From: Pseudomonas helmanticensis | GTDB taxonomy: Bacteria; Pseudomonadota; Gammaproteobacteria; Pseudomonadales; Pseudomonadaceae | Reading direction: 5' to 3' | Length of the DNA: 64,000 nucleotides | NCBI RefSeq assembly: GCF_900182985.1 | Contig: NZ_FXUY01000001.1 | Location: 186,001 to 250,000, forward strand | Part shown: piece by piece, positions 18,461-27,019 of the stretch | How positions within the stretch are numbered: the first letter of the stretch is position 1 | Layout of the letters: each line of letters begins with the position of its first letter | Translations under genes and position numbers: made by a program | Notes under the pieces: model-generated | What the model saw: the letters and a program-made list of their open reading frames with translations, nothing else | What the model was told of the DNA's origin: nothing | Databases searched by the model: none

Positions 18461-21292
18461 ATGTCCAACCGTGATATATCCCGGCGCTCGTTCCTCCAGG
18501 GCGGGCTGGTGGCGGGTGTGAGCGTCACGCTCACGCCGCTCAGCAGTCAGGCGCTGGCTGCCTTGATGGAAAACAGCGTCACCGTGCCGTCCGAGAAATG
18601 GCTCGGCAACAACGGCAAGGCGCGTCAGCGTAACGATGCACTGTCCAAGGTCTGCGGCAGCAAGGTCTTTGCCCGCGACATCCGCTCCAAGGACATGCCG
18701 GGCTGGCCTGAGCAGCAAGGCCACGCCATGTTGCTGAAAACCATCAAGGCTGACCGCATCTACGACGGCTACGACCTGTCGTGGCTCGGCGCCGAGTTGC
18801 AGCCGGACCGTATCGTCACCGCCGCTGATCTGGACAAGGACGGCATCGTCTTCCCGGAAGAGCACGCGCCGGATCCGCTGCTGCCGGAAGGCAAAGTGCC
18901 GATGTTCATCGGTCACCCGGTGGCGATCCTGATCTGGAACGATTTCGAGCGTTTTCGTCAGGCCAAGAACAAACTCAAATTCAATGACAAGGCGATTCGT
19001 TACGGTGCACAAGTGCCGTTCTACGAAGGCGACCCCTATGGCAGTTTCCGCTACGTGCGTGTGGGTGGTGCGACCTCGGCCGACGAAGATGAGTTCGCCA
19101 GCCTGAAGGACTCGATCCTCTTTCCGATGCTGAAAAACCGTCGCCCGGTGTGGAATTCCCAGCCCAACCTGCACGGCAACCTGACCGAGCGCGGCCTGTT
19201 CTACGCCGACCGCATGAAGAAAGAGATCGATACCCCGCCAGACAACTGGCTGGTGTTCGACGAACGCTACAAAACCCCGTCGATCGAACCGGCCGCGATG
19301 GAGCCGGACAACGGCAACGGCTGGTACGACCCGAAAACCAAGACCCTGCACTTCGTCGTGGCCACCCAGTGCCCATTGGAAGCTGCGACCGAGACCGCGA
19401 AAATGATCGCGCCGTCGCGCTTCGGCCTCGACAACCTGAACATGCACCCGGGTTATACCGTGGGCTACGGTTCCAAAGACCACAACATCTTCGTCTACTA
19501 CGCAGCCCTTGCCGCGCTGTACGGCGCCGGTGTGCCGGTACGCTTGGCGAACGACCGCTACGAGCAGTTCCAGAGCGGCATCAAGCGTCACCCGTTCGAC
19601 ATCCGCTACCAATTGGCCGTGGACAAGAACGACTACAGCTTCAAGATTTTCCGCGCGGAAATGAGCGTCGACGGTGGTGGCCGGATCAACTACAGCCCGT
19701 CGGTGGCTGCGGTTGGCGCCACCGCTGCGCAGTCGATCTACTACATGCCGCAGAACGATTTGCAAGTTACCGCCTATCACTCGCGTGGCGTTGAAGCCGG
19801 TTCGATGCGCGGTTACGGCACTCTGCAAAGCATGGCGTCGACCGAAATGATGGTCGACGAAATTGCTGATCGTCTCGGTGTCGATGCGATCGACCTGCGT
19901 CGCAAAAACGCCCTGCGTTCGGGCATGAAAAACACCCAGGGCGCGATCCCGGCCGGTGCCCTGCGCCTGCACGAGATTCTCGACAAAGCCTCGGTGCACG
20001 AAGTCTGGAAAAACCGCGACGCGATCAAGAAACAACGCGAAGCCGCAGACCCGGACAACTGGTACGGCGTTGGTTTCGCCATTTGCCAGAAAGACTTCGG
20101 CACCGGCTCCGAAGCGCCGATGGCCAGCATCGAATTCACCGCCGACGGTCGCATCAGCCTGCGCCACATCGGTATCGAAATCGGCACCGGCATGTCCACC
20201 TCGCAGGCCTTGGTCGTTGCCGATTTCCTCGGCAGCCCGGCGCACGAAGTGAAGACTGGCGAAACCGAATGGAAGGAAATGCAGCTGATCACCAGCGGCA
20301 ACCCTTACATCATGAGCCAGGCCGAACAGGACAACTTCCTGCGCAACCCGCGTTGGGTCGGCAAATTGGCTTCGGCCTCGTCGGCGACCAACTCTGCGTA
20401 CTACTTCAGTCACGCCACCCGTGAAGCGGCGCGCGTGCTGTTCAACCACGGTTTGTGGCCGGCGGCGCTGGAGATCTGGCGTCAGGGCCCGTTCGGCGGC
20501 CAGGCCAACCCTTACGTGGTGCGTCGCGAAGATGCGCATTGGGTCGACGGCAAACTGACTGCCAACGGCATGCAGCCGTTGAGCTTCGAAGAGCTGGCCA
20601 AACGCGCTCACGAGCGGGGTCTGGTCACCGCTGCCACCGTCCACGGTTTCAACCGCTGGAGTTGGGCCGAAGCTGAATACAGCATCGACGGCGTGCGCGA
20701 GCGTCTGCCGCTCGACGGTCTGGCGGTGAAGTACGGCGATGGTGCCCCGAAAGCCAAGCAAGCGCTGATGAGCACGGCCGGTTTCCACCTGCTCGATCGC
20801 CAGAACATCAGCTACCCGGCGACTCAGTTGAACAACGCTGCCGTGACTTACTACAGCCCGGTCGCCACGCTGGTCGAGCTGAAGGTCAACAAGGGTTCTG
20901 CTGAAGTTGAAGTGCTCAACCACCATTCGTGGGTGGAGTGCGGTCGTGTGCTGGTCGAAGAGTTGGTCAAGGGCCAGATGGAAGGCGGTATCGCCATGGG
21001 CATCGGTCACGCACTGATGGAAGAGATGCCGTTGTACGAGGGCGGGCCGGGGGAGGGTGACTGGAACTTCAACCGTTACCGTCTGCCGATGGCGCGTCAC
21101 GTTGCCGTGTGGAAACAGACGTCGGAAATTCTCCCGGCGCTGTCGCCAAGCGATCCGTCCAAAGGCATCGCCGAAGTGGTGATGATCCCGATTGTCGGTG
21201 CCATCGGTAACGCCGTGGCGCATGCCATCGGTAAACGTGTTCGCGATCTGCCTATCACTCCAGCGCGCATCAAGGAGGCCCTCAATGGCTAA
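18461..21292 (+). CDS. Molybdopterin-binding large subunit of a periplasmic xanthine-dehydrogenase-family oxidase (IorB-like)
   Basis: A 943-residue catalytic subunit of a molybdenum hydroxylase. The N terminus SNRDISRRSFLQGG is a twin-arginine signal, so the folded enzyme is exported. The rest matches the aldehyde oxidase / isoquinoline 1-oxidoreductase beta group: VRLANDRYEQF near residue 365, RGYGTLQSMASTEMMVDE near 450, IGIEIGTGMSTSQ near 575, and the C-terminal GIAEVVMIPIVGAIGNAVAHA bearing the likely catalytic glutamate. The substrate is unknown; aldehydes and N-heterocycles are both possible. The downstream 2Fe-2S, cytochrome c and XdhC genes complete the enzyme. Confidence 0.9.
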   Translation: MSNRDISRRSFLQGGLVAGVSVTLTPLSSQALAALMENSVTVPSEKWLGNNGKARQRNDALSKVCGSKVFARDIRSKDMPGWPEQQGHAMLLKTIKADRIYDGYDLSWLGAELQPDRIVTAADLDKDGIVFPEEHAPDPLLPEGKVPMFIGHPVAILIWNDFERFRQAKNKLKFNDKAIRYGAQVPFYEGDPYGSFRYVRVGGATSADEDEFASLKDSILFPMLKNRRPVWNSQPNLHGNLTERGLFYADRMKKEIDTPPDNWLVFDERYKTPSIEPAAMEPDNGNGWYDPKTKTLHFVVATQCPLEAATETAKMIAPSRFGLDNLNMHPGYTVGYGSKDHNIFVYYAALAALYGAGVPVRLANDRYEQFQSGIKRHPFDIRYQLAVDKNDYSFKIFRAEMSVDGGGRINYSPSVAAVGATAAQSIYYMPQNDLQVTAYHSRGVEAGSMRGYGTLQSMASTEMMVDEIADRLGVDAIDLRRKNALRSGMKNTQGAIPAGALRLHEILDKASVHEVWKNRDAIKKQREAADPDNWYGVGFAICQKDFGTGSEAPMASIEFTADGRISLRHIGIEIGTGMSTSQALVVADFLGSPAHEVKTGETEWKEMQLITSGNPYIMSQAEQDNFLRNPRWVGKLASASSATNSAYYFSHATREAARVLFNHGLWPAALEIWRQGPFGGQANPYVVRREDAHWVDGKLTANGMQPLSFEELAKRAHERGLVTAATVHGFNRWSWAEAEYSIDGVRERLPLDGLAVKYGDGAPKAKQALMSTAGFHLLDRQNISYPATQLNNAAVTYYSPVATLVELKVNKGSAEVEVLNHHSWVECGRVLVEELVKGQMEGGIAMGIGHALMEEMPLYEGGPGEGDWNFNRYRLPMARHVAVWKQTSEILPALSPSDPSKGIAEVVMIPIVGAIGNAVAHAIGKRVRDLPITPARIKEALNG

Positions 21293-21824
21293 CCGTCCGT
21301 TTCAACTGACCCTCAATGGTCAATCCGTCGGTCCGGTGGACATCCCTGATGACCTGCCGATGATCGACTACCTGCACGAATACAAAAACCTCACCGGTTC
21401 GCGTCTGGGCTGCGGCCAGGGCATCTGCCACGCTTGCGTGGTGATCGTCGACAACCCGGACGGCACCAGCGAAGAGGTACGCACCTGCATCACCGGCGCG
21501 CATTACTTCGAAGGCAAGAAAGTCCGCACCATCGAATCCCACGCCAAGCGTGACGAGAGCGGCCAGGTCACCGAGCTGAACCCGATCCAACAACGCTTCG
21601 TCGACGAGTTCGCTTTCCAGTGCAGCTACTGCGCACCCGGTTTCGTCAACGCCGCGACCGTGTTGGTGGAGAAACTGCAGCGCCAGCCGATCGTCAAAAG
21701 TCAGCTGGAAAAAGTCATCGAGGACAGCCTCGGTCATCACATCTGCCGTTGCACCGGGTACGTGCGTTACTACAACGCCACCCGCAACGTGCTGACCGAT
21801 CTCGGCTTGGTCAAGGAGGGTTAA
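21285..21824 (+). CDS. (2Fe-2S)-binding small subunit of the molybdenum hydroxylase (IorA-like)
   Basis: A 179-residue subunit with two iron-sulfur domains. The plant-ferredoxin-type cluster has CGQGICHAC with a later CITGAHYF cysteine, and the helical second domain has CSYCAPGF and HHICRCTGYVRYY. It carries electrons from the molybdenum centre. The start at 21285 follows AAGGAGG and overlaps the large-subunit stop by 8 bp. It has no signal of its own and would be co-exported with the Tat-bearing large subunit. Confidence 0.94.
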   Translation: MANRPFQLTLNGQSVGPVDIPDDLPMIDYLHEYKNLTGSRLGCGQGICHACVVIVDNPDGTSEEVRTCITGAHYFEGKKVRTIESHAKRDESGQVTELNPIQQRFVDEFAFQCSYCAPGFVNAATVLVEKLQRQPIVKSQLEKVIEDSLGHHICRCTGYVRYYNATRNVLTDLGLVKEG

Positions 21825-21826
21825 GC

Positions 21827-23062
21827 ATGAAGCTTTTTCTGACCCGCCTGACCCTAGCGGTCGGCCTTGCTGCGCCGGTGTTGTTCGCTCACGCCGATGA
21901 TCAGGTCAAGCGCGGCGAGTATCTCGCTCGCGCCGCCGATTGCATGGCTTGCCACACCGCTCCCGGTGGCGCGCCGTTTGCGGGCGGCCTGCCGATTGTC
22001 TCGCCGTTCGGCACGATTTACGGCACCAACATCACCCCGAGCAAAGAGCACGGTATCGGTTTGTACAACGATGACGAGTTCTTTGCTGCGCTGACCGAAG
22101 GCAAGCGTCGCGACGGCGCGAATCTTTATCCGGCAATGCCGTACACCTCGTATCACCTGATGCCGCGTGAAGATTCGGACGCGATCCATGCTTACCTGAA
22201 AACCATCGAACCAATCGAGCGCGCAGCACCGGTCACCAGCCTGAGCTTTCCGTTCAACGTGCGTCCGGGCCTGATCGGCTGGAACATGATGTACGGCAAA
22301 GACCTGAAACTGCAGCCGGCCGAAGGCAAAAGTGAAGCGTGGAAGCGCGGCCAGTACATGGTCGAAGTCCTTGGTCACTGCGGCGAATGCCACACGCCAC
22401 GCGGCCTGCCGGGCGCGATGCAGTTGGATAAACGCCTCACCGGCGGCATTCTCAATGGTTACCTGGCGCCGAGCCTGCTGGCCACCGACCTGGCTGCTCG
22501 CGGCTGGAACGAGCAGGATCTGGGCACGTTCCTCAAGCACGGCATGAGTGCGCAGGGGACGATGTTCAACGAGATGTTCCCGGTGTTCCACAACAGCACG
22601 CAAGGCCTGAGCGATACCGATCTGGCGGCGATGGCAACGTTCCTGCTCGGCGACAAGCCGCCAGCAGCCAAAGCGCTGGTTGAAGTGCCAGTCGAGAAAC
22701 TCAGCGCCAGTGCCCAGCGCGGTCAGCAGGCATATCTGAACGTCTGCGCCGGTTGCCATGCGGTCGGTGGCGAAGGCAAACCGCACATCGCGGTGGCCAT
22801 GCGCGGCAACACCACGTTGCGTCTGGAAGACCCACGCAACCTGTTGCGCGTGATCGAAGATGGTATCGGCGAGCAGAAGTTTTCCGGGTTCGAGCGCATG
22901 CAGCCGATGCCGGGTTTCGCCGACAAGCTCAGTCCTGATCAGCTGACCGATCTGCTCAACTACCTGCGCCAAGGTTGGGGTGGGCAGTCCGCCGAGCTGG
23001 CAGTGAGTGAGGTGCAAAAGCTGCAAGCTGACGCACCGTCCATCGAGCACAAGGCCCACTGA
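21827..23062 (+). CDS. Three-heme cytochrome c subunit (alcohol/aldehyde dehydrogenase type)
   Basis: A 411-residue periplasmic cytochrome with a signal peptide (cleavage near LFAHA-DD) and three CXXCH heme sites: CMACH near residue 40, CGECH near 185 and CAGCH near 308. This is the arrangement of the cytochrome subunit of membrane alcohol and aldehyde dehydrogenases. It would take electrons from the 2Fe-2S subunit and pass them to the respiratory chain. The ATG at 21827 is 2 bp after the previous stop and follows GGAGG. Confidence 0.93.
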   Translation: MKLFLTRLTLAVGLAAPVLFAHADDQVKRGEYLARAADCMACHTAPGGAPFAGGLPIVSPFGTIYGTNITPSKEHGIGLYNDDEFFAALTEGKRRDGANLYPAMPYTSYHLMPREDSDAIHAYLKTIEPIERAAPVTSLSFPFNVRPGLIGWNMMYGKDLKLQPAEGKSEAWKRGQYMVEVLGHCGECHTPRGLPGAMQLDKRLTGGILNGYLAPSLLATDLAARGWNEQDLGTFLKHGMSAQGTMFNEMFPVFHNSTQGLSDTDLAAMATFLLGDKPPAAKALVEVPVEKLSASAQRGQQAYLNVCAGCHAVGGEGKPHIAVAMRGNTTLRLEDPRNLLRVIEDGIGEQKFSGFERMQPMPGFADKLSPDQLTDLLNYLRQGWGGQSAELAVSEVQKLQADAPSIEHKAH

Positions 23063-23063
23063 C

Positions 23064-24035
23064 ATGCAGCATCTCGATCTACAAGTGGTGCGAAGGGCGC
23101 TGGAGTGGTCGGTGGTGGGGCAGCGCATCTGGCTCTGCACCGTGCTGACGACTTACGGCTCGGCACCGCGTGCGCCAGGTTCGCTGCTGGCGGTGAACGA
23201 TGGCGGACAGTGGATCGGCTCGCTGTCGGGTGGCTGCGTCGAGGAGGATTTTCTCGAGCGCGTCGCCGAGGGGGCGTTTCTCGATGCGGTCAACGTCGTG
23301 CGCTACGGCGAGGGTGACGATCCGCGTTCGCGGGTCAGCCTGCCCTGTGGCGGCATTCTCGATGTGCTGGTAGAGAAATTTGACGCCGACTGCGAAGTGC
23401 AGGCGCATCTGCGTGAACTGGAATCGGCGTTGCTCGGTCAGCGTCGGCTGATTCGCGAAGTCGATCTGGCCAGCGGTGCACGCAGTCTGTTCGCTGATCG
23501 CGAGCAGGGTGCGCGGATCGAACGCGAGATTGATCGGGTACGCATCCGCGTTGGCGCGGCGCAGCGTCTGTTGCTCGCCGGGTATTCCAGCGTGGCGCAG
23601 GCGTGTGCCGAGTTTGCTGTCGGCCTCGGGTTTGAAGTGATTCTCTGCGATCCGCGTGATGAAGTGCTAGAAGGCGTGGTGCTGGATGGCGTGGAGATTC
23701 GTCGGCAATTGCCTTCGGTGTTTATCGCCGATGGCGGCTGCCACCGCGATACCGCCGTTGTCGCGTTGACCCATGATCCACGCATCGACGATCTGGCGAT
23801 GATGGAAGCGGTGCGCACCGAGGCGTTCTACATTGGCGTGATGGGTTCGCTGCAGACCTCGCAGAAGCGCTTCGAACGCCTGCGGCGGATTGGTGGGCTG
23901 GGGGAGAGTGAGCTGGCGCGGATTCATGCGCCAATCGGTCTGAACCTGGGCAGCAAGACGCCGGCAGAAATTGCCTTGGCGGTGCTTGCGGATATTCTGC
24001 GGATCCGCAGCGGCATTGCTCGCGATCAGCTCTGA
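23064..24035 (+). CDS. XdhC family molybdenum cofactor maturation factor
   Basis: A 323-residue protein of the XdhC/CoxI family. The N-terminal part has TVLTTYGSAPRAPGSLLAV and GSLSGGCVEEDF with the conserved cysteine, and the C-terminal Rossmann-like part has YIGVMGSLQTSQKRFERL and HAPIGLNLGSKTPAEIALAVLADI. In other bacteria XdhC binds molybdenum cofactor, helps its sulfuration and inserts it into xanthine dehydrogenase. The gene starts 1 bp after the cytochrome stop and closes the operon. Confidence 0.93.
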   Translation: MQHLDLQVVRRALEWSVVGQRIWLCTVLTTYGSAPRAPGSLLAVNDGGQWIGSLSGGCVEEDFLERVAEGAFLDAVNVVRYGEGDDPRSRVSLPCGGILDVLVEKFDADCEVQAHLRELESALLGQRRLIREVDLASGARSLFADREQGARIEREIDRVRIRVGAAQRLLLAGYSSVAQACAEFAVGLGFEVILCDPRDEVLEGVVLDGVEIRRQLPSVFIADGGCHRDTAVVALTHDPRIDDLAMMEAVRTEAFYIGVMGSLQTSQKRFERLRRIGGLGESELARIHAPIGLNLGSKTPAEIALAVLADILRIRSGIARDQL

Positions 24036-24053
24036 TTAAGTGGTAGATGCATT

Positions 24054-24167
24054 TGTGGCGAGGGGATTTAGCGAAACGTCGCACCGCCCCGTTGGGGTGC
24101 GAAGCGCCCCCTCTTATATAGAAGGGGACTGCTACGCAGCCCAACGGGGATAAATCCCCTCGCCACA
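24054..24167. repeat. Long imperfect inverted repeat between convergent genes
   Basis: Outer arms TGTGGCGAGGGGATTTA (24054-24070) and its exact complement (24151-24167), with further pairing inside (CCCCGTTGGG with CCCAACGGGG, and CCCCCTC/GAAGGGG). The element is about 114 bp and lies between xdhC and the minus-strand oxidase. It may act as a bidirectional transcription end, though there is no T run. It is a third extragenic palindrome type in this window. Confidence 0.8.
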
Positions 24168-24187
24168 TTGGTTCCTATAGCTCGAAT

Positions 24188-25471
24188 TTAAAAACCGTAC
24201 TTATCTCGCAACCCGTAATACCAGGCCCCCAACGCCGCAAACGGCGTGCGCAACATCTGCCCGCCCGGGAACGGGTAATGCGGCAAATCGGCAAACGCAT
24301 CAAAACGCTCGGCCTGACCGCGCAACGCCTCCGCCAACACCTTGCCTGCCAAATGCGTGTACGTCACGCCATGGCCGCTGCAGCCCTGCGAGTAATAAAT
24401 GTTGTCGCCCAGGCGCCCAACCTGCGGCAAGCGCGACAAGGTCAGCAGGAAATTTCCTGTCCAGGCGTAATCAATCTTCACGTCTTTAAGCTGCGGGAAC
24501 GCCTTGAGCATTTTCGGGCGGATGATCGCCTCGATGTTCGCCGGATCGCGCGCGCCGTAAACGACACCGCCGCCGAAGATCAGACGCTTGTCGCCCGTCA
24601 GGCGGTAATAGTCGAGCAGGTAGTTGCAGTCTTCGACGCAATAATCCTGCGGCAGCAACGCTTTCGCCAACTCGTCACCCAGCGGCTCGGTGGTGATCAC
24701 CTGCGTGCCGCACGGCATCGATTTGGCCGCCAGTTCCGGCACCAGATTACCGAGGTAAGCGTTGCCGGCGACAATGATGAACTTGGCCCTGACCTTGCCT
24801 TGCGGCGTATGCACGACCGGGTTGGCGCCGCGCTCAATGCGCACGGCAGACGATTGCTCATAGATAGTGCCGCCGAGGGACTCAACCGCAGCCGCTTCGC
24901 CCAGCGCCAGGTTCAGCGGATGTATATGGCCGCCGCTCATATCGAGCATGCCGCCGACATACTGATCGCACCCGACCACTTCGCGGATGCGGCGCTGATC
25001 GAGCAGTTCCAGTTGCGTATGACCAAAACGCTCCCAGAGACGCTTCTGCGATTCCAGGTGCCCCATTTGCTTGGCAGTCAGGGCAGCAAACACGCCACCA
25101 TCTTTCAGATCGCACTGGATATTGTATTTGGCCACCCGCTCGCGAATGATCCGGCCGCCCTCGAAAGCCATCTGCCCGAGCAACTGCGCCTGCTTCGGCC
25201 CAACGGAGCGTTCGATCACGTCGATGTCACGGCTATAACTGTTAACAATCTGCCCGCCATTACGCCCGGAAGCGCCGAAACCGACCTTGGCCGCTTCCAG
25301 TACCGTCACCCGAAAACCGTTCTCCAGCAGAAACAGGGCAGACGACAAACCGGTATACCCGGCGCCGATCACACAGACGTCCGTCTCCACATCATCCTGC
25401 AAGGCAGGGCGGGGCGGTACGGCGTTGGCCGACGCAGCGTAATAAGACTCTGGGTAAGGGGTGTTCGCCAT
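24188..25471 (-). CDS. FAD-dependent amine oxidoreductase (PuuB/OrdL-like)
   Basis: A 427-residue D-amino-acid-oxidase-family flavoprotein. The FAD-binding motif VCVIGAGYTGLSSALFLLE is at about residues 31-49, with FGASGRNGGQIVNSY and the C-terminal YSQGCSGHGVTYTHLAGKVLAEA. Overall it resembles gamma-glutamylputrescine oxidoreductase, which oxidises gamma-glutamylputrescine in putrescine breakdown. No puuA, puuC or puuD gene is nearby, so the substrate is an inference. Confidence 0.85.
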   Translation of the reverse strand: MANTPYPESYYAASANAVPPRPALQDDVETDVCVIGAGYTGLSSALFLLENGFRVTVLEAAKVGFGASGRNGGQIVNSYSRDIDVIERSVGPKQAQLLGQMAFEGGRIIRERVAKYNIQCDLKDGGVFAALTAKQMGHLESQKRLWERFGHTQLELLDQRRIREVVGCDQYVGGMLDMSGGHIHPLNLALGEAAAVESLGGTIYEQSSAVRIERGANPVVHTPQGKVRAKFIIVAGNAYLGNLVPELAAKSMPCGTQVITTEPLGDELAKALLPQDYCVEDCNYLLDYYRLTGDKRLIFGGGVVYGARDPANIEAIIRPKMLKAFPQLKDVKIDYAWTGNFLLTLSRLPQVGRLGDNIYYSQGCSGHGVTYTHLAGKVLAEALRGQAERFDAFADLPHYPFPGGQMLRTPFAALGAWYYGLRDKYGF

Positions 25472-25613
25472 CCTGCAGCCTCTGTTTAATATATTTTACG
25501 AGTGCACCGATCCTACCCGAGTTGAAAAACCTCCGCCAGCCACCGGAAAATCTTCCTCAGCGACCCGAAATTAAATATTTTGCATATTCATAGGCTTAGG
25601 TGAAAAAAAGGTG

Positions 25614-25641
25614 TTGACACCCCTCCGGAATTCCGTAGAAT
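25614..25641 (+). promoter_or_regulatory. Promoter of tRNA-Val(GAC)
   Basis: TTGACA (25614-25619), a 16-bp spacer and TAGAAT (25636-25641) followed by GCCGCC, 13 bp before the tRNA. Both hexamers are near consensus, as expected for a strong stable-RNA promoter. Confidence 0.85.
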
Positions 25642-25654
25642 GCCGCCTCACAGC

Positions 25655-25731
25655 AGGCACGTAGCTCAGTTGGTTAGAGCACCACCTTGACATGGTGGGG
25701 GTCGTTGGTTCGAGTCCAATCGCGCCTACCA
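25655..25731 (+). tRNA. tRNA-Val (anticodon GAC)
   Basis: A 77-nt tRNA with anticodon arm CCACCTTGACATGGTGG (loop TTGACAT, anticodon GAC), T-loop GGTTCGAGTCC and encoded CCA. The acceptor stem AGGCACG / CGCGCCT has an A-C mismatch at the fifth pair (A25659), which is unusual. Confidence 0.95.
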
Positions 25732-25762
25732 AACAAAATCCGCTCTGCTGGGCGGTCTGGAA

Positions 25763-25790
25763 GGGCTCACCGAAAGGTGGGCCCTTTTTT
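25763..25790 (+). terminator. Rho-independent terminator after tRNA-Val
   Basis: GGGCTCACC / GGTGGGCCC stem with a GAAA tetraloop and six T residues, 31 bp after the tRNA. Confidence 0.95.
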
Positions 25791-25871
25791 GTTGTCTGCG
25801 ATTTGTGCGGAGCGCTCAAAAGGTCTCGGGTGTGTTCACTTGGACGGTGTGGGCGATTGTGTCTGGAAGGA

Positions 25872-26207
25872 TTATTGGCATTCAAAATCCCAGGCATCAA
25901 TGATCAGGTCTTCTACCTCTTCTTCTGTCGTCGTGAGGCCCAGGCATTCGTTGTCTTTTTTGTAATGGAATTCGCAGTACTGCACTCCTTGGGTGCACCG
26001 CTCGATTTCTACAATTCCAATGTTTTCAAGTTCCAGTGCCGTGCCAACCGGCTGCATCTCTTTCGCCGCACTTGGCTTCCAGTCGTGCTGGAGTAATACG
26101 CTCCGTGCCGCTAAGAATGGCATGCCTTGCTTGATTGGAAGATCTGAAGCGCAGGCAATGGCGCTGGAGAAATAAAACAACATGCAAGCACAAGGGGCGA
26201 ATCTCAT
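25872..26207 (-). CDS. Small secreted protein, paralogue of the next gene upstream
   Basis: A 111-residue protein with an N-terminal signal peptide (hydrophobic LFYFSSAIACA then SDLPIKQG). I do not recognise a family. It is clearly related to the protein at 26220: shared blocks are GMPFLAAR/GMPFLSAR, the W-x-P turn, RCTQGVQYCEF/RCTEGVQYCEF and NECL, including paired cysteines that could form disulfides in the periplasm. It starts 12 bp after the neighbour's stop on the same strand, so the pair arose by tandem duplication and is likely cotranscribed. An ATG eight codons in is an alternative start. Confidence 0.75.
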   Translation of the reverse strand: MRFAPCACMLFYFSSAIACASDLPIKQGMPFLAARSVLLQHDWKPSAAKEMQPVGTALELENIGIVEIERCTQGVQYCEFHYKKDNECLGLTTTEEEVEDLIIDAWDFECQ

Positions 26208-26219
26208 CGTGAGTCGCCC

Positions 26220-26564
26220 TTAATCGGTGTCAGGGCATTTGAAGCCCCAATTGTTGATTCTCATGTCTTTGACCTTTTCGCCTGTTGTACTGACGACCAG
26301 GCATTCGTTGTTCTTTCTATAGTCGAACTCGCAGTATTGAACGCCTTCCGTGCATCGCTGCACTTCGCTGACCCCCATATTTCTAAGTGTTTTCATTAGG
26401 CCGTCGGGGTTCATTTCATCCGTCAAGTTTGGTTGCCAGCCTTGCTTGAGCAGCGCTTTTCGTGCGCTCAGAAACGGCATTCCCTGTGTAATGGGTAACT
26501 CGGCTGCACAGGCAAAAAAACTGAAGCAGCCAAAGATGCTCAAGACGTTGGCAAAATGAATCAT
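26220..26564 (-). CDS. Small secreted protein, tandem paralogue
   Basis: A 114-residue protein with signal peptide (SIFGCFSFFACA then AELPITQG). It shares the block order GMPFLSARKALLKQGWQP, GVSEVQRCTEGVQYCEFDY and NECLVVSTTG with the gene at 25872. I chose the ATG at 26564, which gives a compact signal peptide; a TTG ten codons upstream is also open. Neither start has a strong ribosome site. Function is unknown. The local AT content is higher than in the flanking core genes, which hints at an accessory gene pair. Confidence 0.72.
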   Translation of the reverse strand: MIHFANVLSIFGCFSFFACAAELPITQGMPFLSARKALLKQGWQPNLTDEMNPDGLMKTLRNMGVSEVQRCTEGVQYCEFDYRKNNECLVVSTTGEKVKDMRINNWGFKCPDTD

Positions 26565-26905
26565 GGCAACGCGCGGCTTACGGAAAAGGCTCAATCCGGT
26601 TCAGTCTGATTTTTTGGCGCCACTGAAGCTTCTGCAGCTGGCTAACCCTTCCTCCGCAATCAAGTCTTCTGTTCCGGGGGCGAAGTCGGGCTCAGGGTGC
26701 GTGGCGCATGGAATGCGCAGGCATTCACGACGAATAGGGGGGAGAGCTGGCTGTCCATGGGCGAGAATTTTCCAATTGTTACTGTCCGTCTAAATTTGCG
26801 CTCGAACAATCCTCCGGAGCAGAGGTATTGATCAACAATTCTTAGAGTGCCGGGATGGTTGATTTTTGACCGTCCGTCGCCAGCATCCTTTAAAATAGTG
26901 TGGAT

Positions 26906-26962
26906 ATTTAACGACTTACGATGATTTTTAACCGACCGGTTATCAAAAATAAGTTGTTAGGT
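26906..26962 (+). repeat. 57-bp imperfect palindrome with attC-like ends
   Basis: The left end ATTTAAC (26906-26912) fits the integron core motif RYYYAAC and the right end GTTAGGT (26956-26962) fits GTTRRRY. The arms ATTTAACGACTTA and TAAGTTGTTAGGT pair with only wobble pairs out of place, and the inner arms ATTTTTAACCG and CGGTTATCAAAAAT pair with a 3-nt bulge. Extrahelical bases and these end motifs are features of integron attC sites, but no integrase gene or second site is visible. It could equally be the 5' hairpin of the candidate small RNA. Confidence 0.5.
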
Positions 26963-27019
26963 GCAGCATGATTCAGTAAGATCCGCCCCGCGTTCACCAC
27001 CACGGTTTATGCATTTTTA

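Noticed and set aside
18281..21223. A 980-codon open frame on the strand opposite the molybdenum hydroxylase large subunit
   Set aside because: It mirrors a clearly real gene; GC-rich third-position bias leaves one antisense frame open. The translation is His/Arg-rich with no domain pattern or ribosome site.
26563..26793. A 76-codon + strand frame in the gap after the secreted paralogues
   Set aside because: Starts inside the minus-strand gene, has no ribosome site and no domain; composition is like random sequence.
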